Source of the DNA: Acinetobacter sp. ANC 3929
Lineage (GTDB): Bacteria > Pseudomonadota > Gammaproteobacteria > Pseudomonadales > Moraxellaceae
DNA length: 64,000 nucleotides
Direction: 5' to 3'
Assembly (NCBI RefSeq): GCF_000369405.1
Contig: NZ_KB850002.1
Location: 1 to 64,000 of the forward strand
The notes beneath the pieces were generated by a model. That model did no database searches and was not told the origin of the DNA. It saw nothing but the letters and a program-made list of their open reading frames with translations. Shown here in pieces: positions 34,857 through 43,408 of this stretch (its first letter is position 1; the number at the start of each line of letters is the position of its first letter). A program made the translations under genes and the position numbers.

Positions 34857-34873
34857 TGGCACAGCAATTGCTA
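34857..34873 (+). promoter_or_regulatory. Sigma-54 promoter of torF-type gene 1
   Basis: TGGCAC-AGCAA-TTGCT matches the -24/-12 consensus TGGCAC-N5-TTGCW without mismatch. The same 17 bases recur at 36916-36932. It lies 63 bases before the start codon. Confidence 0.9.
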
Positions 34874-34935
34874 ATTACTTTGCGATGCAATTTAAAACAT
34901 AAATCAGTCGAATATCCATCATGGGGGAGATCAAT

Positions 34936-35748
34936 ATGATGAAATTTGCATGTAAAGCAATCGCGTTGAGTATTTGTGCAGTGACTTCGACTTTTGCTAT
35001 GGCGGAAGATAAGCCTTCACTTTATGGTGTAACAGCATCTGGTAACGTCTCTGCTACAACAGACTACCGTTTCCGTGGTGTAACACAATCTTCAAATAAT
35101 CCTGCTATTCAAGGTGGTTTTACATTTTCACATACTTCAGGTGCTTATCTAGCGCTTTGGGGATCGAGTGTTGATTTTGGTATCCCTGGTGTATCTACTG
35201 AAACTGATGCGACATTAGGTTTTACTAATAGTTTTGCATTGACAGATAAAATTAAGCCAGTATATGACGTTGGTGTCATCCATTATGGTTATATTGGATC
35301 TAAGTCAAACTATACAAATACTTATAATGGTAAAAAAGGTTTGGCATTTACTGAAGTATTTGGAAAGTTAACATTCCCTGAAACCATTTTTGCTGGCGAT
35401 GCTCTAAGTGTTGGTGTGAATTATTCACCAGATTATTGGGGAAGAAGTGATGATTTTTGGTATTTCAACCTCGGCTATTCTGCACCAATTGCGGATACAG
35501 GCTTAACGGGTCTTGCATCTGTCGGTTACAACAAGCTTAAAAATGCAGACTCATTAAGTGTCGTTGCTGGTGGCCCTGGCAAGGACGATAACTATGTTGA
35601 TTATAAATTGGGTGTAAATTATAACTTCCTTGGCATCTTAGCTGAGGTTGATGTAGTTGGTACAAATATCAGTAAATCTGGTATGACCAATGCTCAGAAG
35701 AAGCCATATGACACTGGTGTGTTATTTAGTTTGACCAAAAGCTTCTAA
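34936..35748 (+). CDS. TorF family putative porin, copy 1
   Basis: A secreted outer membrane protein of about 270 residues, of the TorF (Gcw_chp) family. A signal peptide cut near AMA-ED is followed by the family signature VTASGNVSATTDYRFRGVTQSSNNPAIQGGF and an even spread of amphipathic strands ending LFSLTKSF with terminal Phe. The start at 34936 is preferred because GGGGGAG is at ribosome-binding distance and the upstream ATG is part of that site. Transcription is probably from the sigma-54 promoter at 34857. It is a paralog of 36999. A terminator follows at 35761. Substrate is unknown; the nitrogen-linked neighbourhood hints at an N-containing solute. Confidence 0.87.
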   Translation: MMKFACKAIALSICAVTSTFAMAEDKPSLYGVTASGNVSATTDYRFRGVTQSSNNPAIQGGFTFSHTSGAYLALWGSSVDFGIPGVSTETDATLGFTNSFALTDKIKPVYDVGVIHYGYIGSKSNYTNTYNGKKGLAFTEVFGKLTFPETIFAGDALSVGVNYSPDYWGRSDDFWYFNLGYSAPIADTGLTGLASVGYNKLKNADSLSVVAGGPGKDDNYVDYKLGVNYNFLGILAEVDVVGTNISKSGMTNAQKKPYDTGVLFSLTKSF

Positions 35749-35760
35749 TTTTAGTTAAGT

Positions 35761-35791
35761 AAAAAAGTCAGCATCTTTGCTGGCTTTTTTT
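35761..35791. terminator. Bidirectional terminator after torF-type gene 1
   Basis: GTCAGCA pairs with TGCTGGC (one G-T pair), flanked by A and T runs. Confidence 0.82.
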
Positions 35792-35854
35792 ATACAGATT
35801 CTGGTCGAATTTTTTAAGTCGCTAGAGCTTTAGTTCGATTAGGTTTACAGCCAT

Positions 35855-36619
35855 TTAAAATATAGAGAAGCCCATTCTGATAATCAGAAAAATTAAAAGG
35901 ATAAGAAAAAACAATCTGATAAATTGACTGCCATAACGTAGCGCTAAAAAAACGCCCACTAAAGAACCCATAATATTACAGATGGCGATTGTTAATCCGA
36001 TTTCCCACAATACATGACCTGTCGGTATAAAAAATAAAAGTGCTGCGCTAAATGTCCCAAGGTTAACAACCTTTGCCGAGGCTGAAGCATTGAGGAAATC
36101 AAAACCAAAAACTTTGACAAACAGAAAGAGCAGAAAACTTCCGCTACCAGGTCCAAAAACACCATCATAAAAGCCAATCAATCCGCCAAAAAGGATTCCA
36201 AATAAGATTTCTTTAGAACCACATTTCACATAAGTACTTTGTGCACCTAAATCCTTCTTTACAAATGTATATACGGCCATGATGATGAGTAAACAGAAAA
36301 CGATGTAGCTCATCAATTGCTTTGGAATATAAGCAGTGGTCATCGCCCCAATAAATGCAAATATAAATGCTGCAAGCATTGTGGGAATCAGAAGCTTCCA
36401 TACAAAAGTGATTTGATGAACAAATTTAAAAATAGAAGATGCTGTTCCAGCCCAAACCGCTAACTTATTTGTACCAAAAACGGTCGCAATACTCTGTTGT
36501 GGCAAAGCATGTAATAAGGCCGGTATTTGTACTAAACCACCACCGCCCACTGCGGCATCAATCAGACCACCACAGAAAGCAAAGAACCCTAAAGTCAGCA
36601 GGACGGTTTCATCGATCAT
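35855..36619 (-). CDS. TSUP (TauE/SafE) family transporter
   Basis: A 254-residue membrane protein of the sulfite exporter TauE/SafE (TSUP) family with eight predicted helices. The two family repeats are visible as GGLIDAAVGGGGLVQIPALL (residues ~17-36) and GGLIGFYDGVFGPGSGSFLLFLFV (~147-170), each with the GG and Gly-rich motif. Relatives export sulfite, sulfoacetate or other small organic anions. It lies opposite to, and between, the two TorF-type porin genes, each with a sigma-54 promoter. The gene itself has no such promoter that I can find. Ion specificity is not predictable. Confidence 0.9.
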   Translation of the reverse strand: MIDETVLLTLGFFAFCGGLIDAAVGGGGLVQIPALLHALPQQSIATVFGTNKLAVWAGTASSIFKFVHQITFVWKLLIPTMLAAFIFAFIGAMTTAYIPKQLMSYIVFCLLIIMAVYTFVKKDLGAQSTYVKCGSKEILFGILFGGLIGFYDGVFGPGSGSFLLFLFVKVFGFDFLNASASAKVVNLGTFSAALLFFIPTGHVLWEIGLTIAICNIMGSLVGVFLALRYGSQFIRLFFLILLIFLIIRMGFSIF

Positions 36620-36915
36620 TATATTAACCAGTCTGAGAATTTTTTATGTTGTTCGCACTTTTGAAGGAACAGCATGCGAATCTTGTTGGATGATAATTAA
36701 ACATCAGTTCTTTTGGACTTGCTGTTTAGGAACTAAGGTTTTGAATGTATAAAAATTATTTGCTTGGCTAAAAAGGTGCTTTTTATGCGCTATGAAGGAT
36801 AGGTGTCGCTCATTTCAGTTGCATGATTAGAAATACTTTGCCTTAAAACTTAGAAAATATTAAGTCAATCTTTATTAGTATTTGATTTTATTTATCTTTT
36901 TTTATTTTTTTGATT

Positions 36916-36932
36916 TGGCACAGCAATTGCTA
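36916..36932 (+). promoter_or_regulatory. Sigma-54 promoter of torF-type gene 2
   Basis: TGGCAC-AGCAA-TTGCT, identical over 17 bases to 34857-34873, 67 bases before the start. The 378-base gap (36620-36998) is otherwise gene-free and AT-rich. Only an isolated GGTGC half-site near 36772 was seen as an NtrC candidate. Confidence 0.9.
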
Positions 36933-36998
36933 ACTAGCTTGTGATGCAATTTAAAGCTTAAAAATCAATTGAGTATCTAAAAATAGGGGGAGATCAAT

Positions 36999-37787
36999 AT
37001 GATGAAGTTTGCATGCAAGGCTGCTGTACTGGGAATGATGACTGCTACATCAACTTTGAGTTTAGCAGAAGAAACAAAACTGCCATTTCCGGGCACTGTT
37101 ACTGGAAATGTGAATGTGGTATCGAGCTACAATTTACGCGGCATGACCAACTCACCAGAAAGTGATACACCCGCGGTTCAAGGCGGGCTGGATTATAGCC
37201 ATGACAGTGGCTTCTATTTGGGCTATTGGTTTTCGACTTTAACGGCTGCCTATGCTGATTTTAATACTTCGCCTACTGATGTGAAGGAAGAGAAAAAATC
37301 CTTCGAAAACGATTTTTACGCGGGCTATAAAGGCAAAATTACTGAAGATTTGGGCTATCAGATCGGGGGGACGGTTTATTACTATTATCCTGGTTGGGAA
37401 TCAACTGGCTATGAAACCATTTTGGGTTTGAGCTATAAAGATTTCAGCATTACCGCACAAACTTTATTGAATAATGTGACTTTCGGAAATAAAGGCGATA
37501 CCTATTTCTTAGCGACCTATGCGCCAAAACTTGCAGGTGGTTTTACGGGGAAAGCACAAGTCGCAGCCTATTATTATGGTGATGACGACGAGTATCTGGC
37601 TTATCAGGCTAAAGCTGGGGATGTAACCAAAACAGATTTTGCTTTCCGTCATGCGACACTGGGTTTATCGCACCCGTTGGGCAATACAGGGGCGACTTGG
37701 AGTCTAGATTATATTTTGGGTGGTTATACGCGTGATGAAACCAAGCAAAAGAATAAGGTGGTGTTAGCGCTTGGTTATGCCTTCTAA
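36999..37787 (+). CDS. TorF family putative porin, copy 2
   Basis: A 262-residue paralog of copy 1, with signal peptide MMKFACKAAVLGMMTATSTLSLAEE, near-identical to that of copy 1 over the first nine residues. The family signature VTGNVNVVSSYNLRGMTNSPESDTPAVQGGLDYS is followed by strands ending VVLALGYAF. The leaders also match: sigma-54 promoter, then GGGGGAGATCAAT before ATGATG. The two genes are clearly a duplication including the promoter; the proteins differ more in the barrel, so they may have different solute preference. Transcription probably depends on RpoN. Confidence 0.87.
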   Translation: MMKFACKAAVLGMMTATSTLSLAEETKLPFPGTVTGNVNVVSSYNLRGMTNSPESDTPAVQGGLDYSHDSGFYLGYWFSTLTAAYADFNTSPTDVKEEKKSFENDFYAGYKGKITEDLGYQIGGTVYYYYPGWESTGYETILGLSYKDFSITAQTLLNNVTFGNKGDTYFLATYAPKLAGGFTGKAQVAAYYYGDDDEYLAYQAKAGDVTKTDFAFRHATLGLSHPLGNTGATWSLDYILGGYTRDETKQKNKVVLALGYAF

Positions 37788-37827
37788 CTAAGATTGATCT
37801 ATAAAGAAGCGGCCTTGAGGTCGCTTC

Positions 37828-39315
37828 TTAGCTTTGGCTGCCACGATAAGACAGTGCTTCTGTTAAATGGCTACTACTGATGCGTTCGCTTTCAGCTAAA
37901 TCTGCAATGGTTCGGGCCACTCTTAATACCCGATGATAGGCACGCGCAGAAAGGTTTAGCCGCTGCTGTGCCATTTCAATAATTTTTGTCGAGCTGTCAT
38001 CTAATAAGGCATGTTGTTCCAGCAACTTCGGTGAAAGCGCTTGGTTTAAACAGTGTTGCCTTTGAATTTGTTTTTCATAGGCTGTGATGACACGTTGTCT
38101 CACACTATCCGAATTTTCTACGGGTGTTCGATCTTGTAGTTCCTGAGCTTGCAAGGGTGGAACATCAATATGTAAATCAATACGATCCAGCAAAGGTCCT
38201 GAAATTCGATTTTGATAGCGTTGGATACTGTCGGGCGAGCATTGGCAACGACTATCCTGATTAAAGGCATAACCGCAGGGGCAAGGATTCATCGCTGCAA
38301 TAAATTGAAAATTTGCAGGAAAGGTCATTTGCCGTGCCGCACGAGAAATCACAATTTCTTTGGACTCTAGCGGTTGGCGCAGAACTTCGAGGACTTTGCG
38401 ATCAAATTCAGGCAATTCATCCAAAAATAATACACCCAAATGAGCCAAGGTAATTTCACCAGGTTTGGGTTGTGAGCCGCCACCGACCAAGGCAATCGCG
38501 GATGCGGTATGGTGCGGTGCACGAAATGGACGCTGACCAAAGTGATGCTGTGCATTGGCGACTGAGTAAATACTGGCAACTTCCAAATTTTCCTGTGCAT
38601 TGAGCGGCGGTAAAATAGAGGGAAGTCGAGAGGCGAGTAAGGTTTTACCTGTACCTGGAGGCCCTTTAAATAAGAGAGAATGTCCACCCGCTGCAGCAAT
38701 TTCCAATGCACGACGGGGGCGTAATTGTCCTTTAACATCTGCTAGGTCGAGTTGATAAGACGTTGAACCATGATTTGATCTTTCTGGTGCAGCAGCAATT
38801 TGAGCGTTGCCCGAAAAATGTGCACAGACTTCCTGTAGGTGATTGGCTGCATATACCTCAAAATTGGGGAGTTGATTGGCTTCTTCTAAATTTCCTGTGG
38901 GAAGTAATAGACGGTGTTGTGCCTGTTGGCATGCCATCGCGATGGTCAATGCACCTGAAATCGGGCGTAAATGTCCATCAAGTGCCAGTTCACCAATAAA
39001 TTCAAACCCTTTGGTACTATTTTCAGGGAGTTGCCCAGATGCAATCAAGATACCTAAAGCAATCGGAAGGTCGAGTCGTGAACCATCTTTGGGTAGATCT
39101 GCTGGGGCTAAATTGATGGTTAAGCGCTTGGTTGGAAACTGAAAACCGCTATTAATAATGGCTGAGCGGACACGATCCTTACTTTCACGTACTGCAGCTT
39201 CAGGTAATCCTACAATTGTTAATGAAGGCAAGCCTGAACTGATATGAACTTCGACTTCAATTTGTGGGGCATGCAGCCCCAATAGGCCTCTTGTATAGAT
39301 TTTGGCAAAAGACAT
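37828..39315 (-). CDS. comM: YifB/ComM family Mg chelatase-like AAA ATPase
   Basis: A 495-residue hexameric helicase-type AAA+ ATPase that supports branch migration during natural transformation. N-terminal MCM-like/chelatase domain (MSFAKIYTRGLLGLHAPQIEVEVHIS), Walker A GPPGTGKTLLA (residues ~218-228), Walker B VLFLDELPEF, arginine-rich sensor region and C-terminal LSARAYHRVLRVARTIADLA (Mg_chelatase C). The start at 39315 fits the family N terminus; the ORF extends 13 residues upstream. Acinetobacter are naturally competent, so role is likely. It follows ubiK on the same strand. Confidence 0.94.
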   Translation of the reverse strand: MSFAKIYTRGLLGLHAPQIEVEVHISSGLPSLTIVGLPEAAVRESKDRVRSAIINSGFQFPTKRLTINLAPADLPKDGSRLDLPIALGILIASGQLPENSTKGFEFIGELALDGHLRPISGALTIAMACQQAQHRLLLPTGNLEEANQLPNFEVYAANHLQEVCAHFSGNAQIAAAPERSNHGSTSYQLDLADVKGQLRPRRALEIAAAGGHSLLFKGPPGTGKTLLASRLPSILPPLNAQENLEVASIYSVANAQHHFGQRPFRAPHHTASAIALVGGGSQPKPGEITLAHLGVLFLDELPEFDRKVLEVLRQPLESKEIVISRAARQMTFPANFQFIAAMNPCPCGYAFNQDSRCQCSPDSIQRYQNRISGPLLDRIDLHIDVPPLQAQELQDRTPVENSDSVRQRVITAYEKQIQRQHCLNQALSPKLLEQHALLDDSSTKIIEMAQQRLNLSARAYHRVLRVARTIADLAESERISSSHLTEALSYRGSQS

Positions 39316-39368
39316 CTTATTATTGTTCCATTGTGGTGCTTTATTTTTAATCATTTTTCGGTGCTGAT

Positions 39369-39384
39369 TGCACCGAATTGGTGC
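39369..39384. promoter_or_regulatory. Candidate NtrC binding site
   Basis: TGCACC-GAAT-TGGTGC is a perfect match in arms and spacing to the NtrC consensus (TGCACC-N4-TGGTGC). It lies 447 bases before the glnK promoter -24 element, just after the ubiK stop. A GGTGC-TGATT-GCACC repeat shares its left arm, so the site could instead be RNA hairpins between ubiK and comM. A further half-site, TGCACT, is at 39748-39753. Confidence 0.45.
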
Positions 39385-39612
39385 TTATTTTTTATTCTGA
39401 ACGATTTCTTCAAGTATTTTCATTTGCTGTTGCAGTTCTGTGAGGCGTTGATTGGCCGTATTGAGTGCAGTTCTTTGGCGATCAAGTTCCTGTTTAGAGA
39501 CAAGGTCTAACTTTTCGATGCTTTCACTCAGTAACGCCCGTAAGTTTTTCTCTAGGTCTTTTTTAGGTTGGTCAACTTGCTGCAAAATTGCCTGTATAAG
39601 AGTCTCAATCAT
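39385..39612 (-). CDS. ubiK: Ubiquinone biosynthesis accessory factor UbiK
   Basis: A 75-residue protein of the UbiK/BMFP (YqiC) family. IQAILQQVDQPKKDLEKNLRALLSESIEKLDLVSKQELDRQRTALNTANQRLTELQQQMKILEEIV is a helical region with a C-terminal coiled coil; UbiK forms a trimer-like scaffold with UbiJ in ubiquinone assembly. It sits on the minus strand between glnK and comM. The separate position from other ubi genes is normal for Acinetobacter-like genomes; no operon partner here other than comM 30 bases away. Confidence 0.85.
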   Translation of the reverse strand: MIETLIQAILQQVDQPKKDLEKNLRALLSESIEKLDLVSKQELDRQRTALNTANQRLTELQQQMKILEEIVQNKK

Positions 39613-39830
39613 AAAGTGCTCAATAGGTTATGTATATTTGCTGCTCAGTGTATCACTGCCAGTTATATTCCTCTAGCACACTTCGGGACAGAAGGATGAG
39701 TGACGGGTTGATTTCATTCAATATCGCGAAATGAAACTTATTTTCGATGCACTATCTACATCTTCAAGCCTAAATAGGTTATAAAGAAAGCTTGTGCCCG
39801 ATATTTAAAAAATCCCCAACCTTTAAATAT

Positions 39831-39846
39831 TGGCATGAAAATTGAA
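39831..39846 (+). promoter_or_regulatory. Sigma-54-type promoter of glnK
   Basis: TGGCAT-GAAAA-TTGAA has the -24 GG and the right spacing to a -12 TTG, but the -12 GC is GA. It is 42 bases before the glnK ATG. Confidence 0.6.
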
Positions 39847-39888
39847 CATAAAACCTTACTGGTGAAAATAAGCCGAAGGAAAACAAAC

Positions 39889-40227
39889 ATGAAGCTTGTA
39901 ACTGCAATTGTAAAACCATTTAAATTAGATGATGTGCGTGAAGCACTCTCTGAGATTGGTGTTCAAGGGATTACCGTAACTGAAGTCAAAGGTTTCGGAC
40001 GTCAAAAAGGTCATACAGAACTGTATCGTGGTGCAGAGTATGTGGTTGATTTCTTACCGAAAGTGAAGATTGAAATTGCAATTAGTGATGAAATGGTTGA
40101 TGCAGTCATTGAATCAATTACTCGTGTCGCAAGTACCGGCAAAATTGGTGACGGAAAAATCTTTGTCACGAATTTAGAACAAGTGATCCGTATCCGTACG
40201 GGTGAGACTGGGCCAGATGCTGTCTAA
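39889..40227 (+). CDS. glnK: P-II nitrogen regulatory protein GlnK
   Basis: A 112-residue P-II signal protein. The T-loop uridylylation site Tyr51 is in RGAEYVVDFLPK, with GKIGDGKIFV (B-loop) and C-terminal RIRTGE. It binds ATP and 2-oxoglutarate, controls AmtB and the NtrB/GlnE system. The start at 39889 (MKLVTAIVKPFK) has GAAGGA 8 bases upstream. The longer ORF begins inside the leader. It is directly upstream of amtB, with a sigma-54 promoter for itself and a second one just before amtB. Confidence 0.96.
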   Translation: MKLVTAIVKPFKLDDVREALSEIGVQGITVTEVKGFGRQKGHTELYRGAEYVVDFLPKVKIEIAISDEMVDAVIESITRVASTGKIGDGKIFVTNLEQVIRIRTGETGPDAV

Positions 40228-40229
40228 AT

Positions 40230-40245
40230 TGGCACAAACTTTGCT
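40230..40245 (+). promoter_or_regulatory. Sigma-54 promoter between glnK and amtB
   Basis: TGGCAC-AAACT-TTGCT has both consensus elements without mismatch at N5 spacing. It starts 3 bases after the glnK stop codon, so amtB can be transcribed alone. Confidence 0.75.
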
Positions 40246-40294
40246 GAGTTAGAAATAAGAGAAATAGCTCGCAAAATAAGGTTGGGGGACACGA

Positions 40295-41704
40295 ATGAAA
40301 AAAATGCTTATGGCGCTCAGTCTATCTGGCGCACTTTTAGGTGGTTCAGCGGTGGTTTGGGCAGAAGATGCTGCATCAGCACCAACAACTGAACAAACCG
40401 TAGCAGTTGCTGATACGGGTGCTGCGACAACTGAAATTGTTGCAGTTGAAGCTCCAGCTCCTGAAGAGACGGCTGCTCCTGCTGCTGTAGCAAAAGTGGA
40501 TACGGGTGATACAGCTTGGGTTCTCGTTTCAACAGCATTGGTTCTGTTGATGACTATTCCTGGTTTGGCTCTGTTTTATGGTGGTATGGTTCGTAAGAAA
40601 AACGTACTCAGCACCATGATGTTCAGCCTTTCTGCGGCGATCTTAGTGAGTTTAATCTGGGTGATTGCTGGTTACTCATTGGCTTTCTCTGGTTCAGGTG
40701 CTTATGTAGGCGACTTGGGCAAGGCGATGCTGAATGGTGTTGCATTTGATGCCTTGAGTGGGACAATTCCTGAAAGCTTATTTGTTATTTTCCAAATGAC
40801 GTTTGCGATCATCACTGTTGCGATTATCAGTGGTTCGATTGCTGATCGTATGAAATATTCAGCATTTATGGCATTTATCGCAGTCTGGGTGATTCTGGTT
40901 TATGCACCAATTACTCACTGGGTATGGGCAACTGACGGCTGGTTATTCAAAGCAGGTGCATTAGATTTTGCTGGTGGTACGGTTGTTCATATTAACGCGG
41001 GTGTTGCAGGTTTGGTTGCAGCATACATGTTAGGGAAACGTACAGGTCTTGGCCGTGAATCTATGGCACCACATAACTTAACCTTAACTGTGATTGGCGC
41101 AAGCTTGATTTGGGTGGGTTGGTTTGGTTTTAACGGCGGTAGTGCTTTAGGTGCTGGTGCGCGTGCAAGTATGGCGATTCTTGTGACTCAAGTTGCTGCT
41201 GCCGCTGCTGCATTCTCATGGCTCATTGTTGAACGTCTTGTTCGTGGTAAAGCATCAGTTCTTGGTGGTGCATCAGGTGCAGTTGCTGGTTTAGTTGTGA
41301 TTACGCCTGCTGCTGGTTTCGTTGGTGTTGGTGGCGCATTAATCATGGGCTTAATTGGTGGTGTGGTGTGCTTCTGGGGGATTACTGCACTGAAACGCCT
41401 GCTTAAAGCAGATGATGCTCTAGATGCGTTTGGTTTACATGCTGTTGGTGGTATCGTTGGTGCGATTCTTACGGGTGTGTTCTACAGTGATGAAATCATT
41501 AAAGCGGCAAATGTTGCACTTGCACCAACCTTTATCGGTCAATTATGGGTACAAATCGAAGGTGTGTTAGCGACAATCGCTTATAGCGCAATTGCGACCT
41601 TCATTATCCTGAAAGTGATTGATCTGGTGATTGGTATCCGTGTGAGCGCTGATGATGAGCGTATGGGTCTTGACCTTAGCCAACATGGCGAACGTATCGA
41701 ATAA
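40295..41704 (+). CDS. amtB: Ammonium transporter
   Basis: A 469-residue Amt-family channel, with signal peptide (cut near VWA-ED) and 11 membrane helices. The pore landmarks are PGLALFYGGMVRKKN (residues ~89-103), DFAGGTVVHINAGVAGLVAAYMLG (~227-250, twin-His partner) and FGLHAVGGIVGAILTGVF (~388-405). Trimeric, gated by GlnK. A 40-residue Ala/Pro/Glu/Thr-rich linker (about residues 25-65) lies between signal peptide and helix 1, longer than in E. coli AmtB. A terminator at 41727 ends the unit. Confidence 0.95.
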   Translation: MKKMLMALSLSGALLGGSAVVWAEDAASAPTTEQTVAVADTGAATTEIVAVEAPAPEETAAPAAVAKVDTGDTAWVLVSTALVLLMTIPGLALFYGGMVRKKNVLSTMMFSLSAAILVSLIWVIAGYSLAFSGSGAYVGDLGKAMLNGVAFDALSGTIPESLFVIFQMTFAIITVAIISGSIADRMKYSAFMAFIAVWVILVYAPITHWVWATDGWLFKAGALDFAGGTVVHINAGVAGLVAAYMLGKRTGLGRESMAPHNLTLTVIGASLIWVGWFGFNGGSALGAGARASMAILVTQVAAAAAAFSWLIVERLVRGKASVLGGASGAVAGLVVITPAAGFVGVGGALIMGLIGGVVCFWGITALKRLLKADDALDAFGLHAVGGIVGAILTGVFYSDEIIKAANVALAPTFIGQLWVQIEGVLATIAYSAIATFIILKVIDLVIGIRVSADDERMGLDLSQHGERIE

Positions 41705-41726
41705 TCAATACAAAATATGATTTTTA

Positions 41727-41753
41727 AAAACAGCCTCATGGGGCTGTTTTTTT
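41727..41753 (+). terminator. Terminator after amtB
   Basis: ACAGCC pairs with GGCTGT around a TCATGG loop, then T7. Confidence 0.86.
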
Positions 41754-41830
41754 ATGCCTTTAGCGTCCTGGTTCTGCAATTGAAGAAACTTTGCTACACT
41801 TAAGCAAAGAGAGTAAATAATCACGCAACT

Positions 41831-42295
41831 ATGCATTGTCCATTTTGTAACGCCGCCGATAGTAAAGTCATAGATTCCCGTTTGGCTGCCGAAGGCTGTC
41901 AGATTCGACGTCGTCGTGAATGTGTCATTTGTGGGGAGCGATTTACCACCTTTGAAAGCTATGATGTGGTGATGCCGCGTGTGATCAAATCTGATGGGAA
42001 AAATGAACCTTTTGATGAGGCCAAACTACGCCGTTCCTTAATGCATGCCTTGCAAAAACGTCCTGTCACACAGGAGCAAATTGAAACCGTACTCAGCGAT
42101 ATTCAATCGCAGATTCGTCGGTTAGGCGAGCGTGATGTCAAATCCAGAACCATTGGTGAAATCGTGATGCAGGCATTATTTGCATTGGATCATGTCGCCT
42201 ATGTTCGATTTGCCTCTGTGTACCAAGATTTCCAAGATGTAGAAGCATTTCGCCATCAGATTGAGCAGATGCAACAACGTGAAAATGAAGCTTAA
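41831..42295 (+). CDS. nrdR: Transcriptional repressor NrdR
   Basis: A 154-residue regulator of ribonucleotide reductase genes. The zinc ribbon is MHCPFCNAADSKVIDSR...CQIRRRRECVICGERFTTFE (four Cys, residues 3-34). The ATP-cone (residues ~49-139: VMPRVIKSDGKNEPFDEAKLRRSLMHALQKRPV) senses dATP/ATP. It leads the nrdR-ribD-methylase unit; nrdR next to rib genes is common in gammaproteobacteria. The first ATG (Met-His-Cys-Pro) is preferred, as the family starts there. Confidence 0.95.
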   Translation: MHCPFCNAADSKVIDSRLAAEGCQIRRRRECVICGERFTTFESYDVVMPRVIKSDGKNEPFDEAKLRRSLMHALQKRPVTQEQIETVLSDIQSQIRRLGERDVKSRTIGEIVMQALFALDHVAYVRFASVYQDFQDVEAFRHQIEQMQQRENEA

Positions 42296-42307
42296 ATTCG
42301 AGAGATC

Positions 42308-43408
42308 ATGTCTGAGTTAACCCAAGATCATTTATCTGAACATCAGTACTGGATGCAACAAGCGATTGCCTTGGCTAGACGTGGTCAATATTCGACTAAA
42401 CCCAATCCAAATGTCGGTTGTGTGATCATCAAAGATGGCCAATTGATTGGAGAGGGGTATCATCCCAAGGCAGGACAGCCGCATGCGGAAGTATTTGCAT
42501 TGCGCCAAGCAGGTGAGAATGCCAAAGCTGCGACAGCTTATGTCACTTTAGAACCGTGCGCACATTACGGGCGGACACCACCTTGTGCGGAAGCATTGGT
42601 CAAAGCTCAGGTGGAAAAAGTTGTCATTGCCTGTTCAGATCCGAATCCATTGGTTGCAGGTAAAGGCGTTAAAATTTTACAAGATGCAGGCATTGAGGTT
42701 GAAACGGGAATTTGCACGGAAAGCGCAAAAACGCTCAACTTCGGCTTTCTAAAAGCCATGTCAACGGGCCTACCTTATGTACGCTTAAAAATAGCATCAA
42801 GTTTGGATGGTCGCACAGCCATGGCTTCGGGGGAATCGAAGTGGATTACAGGTTCAGCGGCAAGACAAGATGTACAACATTGGCGGGCGATTTCAGGTGC
42901 GGTGATCACGGGTATTCAAACTGTTTTAGCCGATGATTGCGAATTGAATGTTCGTAGTTTGGAAGGCATTGATCTCACAACAGTGGTGCAACCGAAGCGG
43001 ATCGTCTTAGATCGCCAAGGACAGCTACCGCTTTCTGCAAAAATTTTACAGCAAGCTGAAACGGTGATGGTGATGACACCATTTCGTCAAGAACTTGCTG
43101 ATTTAGGCGTGATACAATTGACGCCGCAACCTCTAAACCAGTTATTGCAAACTTTGTCCCAACAATATCAAATTTATGATGTTTTGGTTGAGGCAGGTGC
43201 AACTTTATCAACGGCCTTCTTACAACAAGGATTGGTTGATGAAATGATTAGTTATGTTGCACCAACTTTACTTGGTCAATCTGCTCGGGCTATGTTTAAT
43301 GCTGAATTTAGCACAATGGCAGAGCAACTCCGTTTTGAGTTGGTCGATGTAACCCAACTTGGGCAAGACATTCGCCTAAGATTGCTCCCTATCCAAGAGA
43401 TGATATGA
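42308..43408 (+). CDS. ribD: Bifunctional riboflavin deaminase/reductase RibD
   Basis: A 366-residue enzyme for riboflavin synthesis: diaminohydroxyphosphoribosylaminopyrimidine deaminase and 5-amino-6-ribosylaminouracil reductase. The deaminase zinc site is in HAEVFALRQAG and EPCAHYGRTPPCAEAL (residues ~60-100). The NADPH reductase domain follows (PYVRLKIASSLDGRTAMASGESKWITG). It starts 12 bases after nrdR. Its TGA overlaps the methylase ATG by four bases, so a DNA methyltransferase is translated in the same message. ribE lies 2.7 kb on, behind glpF. Confidence 0.95.
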   Translation: MSELTQDHLSEHQYWMQQAIALARRGQYSTKPNPNVGCVIIKDGQLIGEGYHPKAGQPHAEVFALRQAGENAKAATAYVTLEPCAHYGRTPPCAEALVKAQVEKVVIACSDPNPLVAGKGVKILQDAGIEVETGICTESAKTLNFGFLKAMSTGLPYVRLKIASSLDGRTAMASGESKWITGSAARQDVQHWRAISGAVITGIQTVLADDCELNVRSLEGIDLTTVVQPKRIVLDRQGQLPLSAKILQQAETVMVMTPFRQELADLGVIQLTPQPLNQLLQTLSQQYQIYDVLVEAGATLSTAFLQQGLVDEMISYVAPTLLGQSARAMFNAEFSTMAEQLRFELVDVTQLGQDIRLRLLPIQEMI

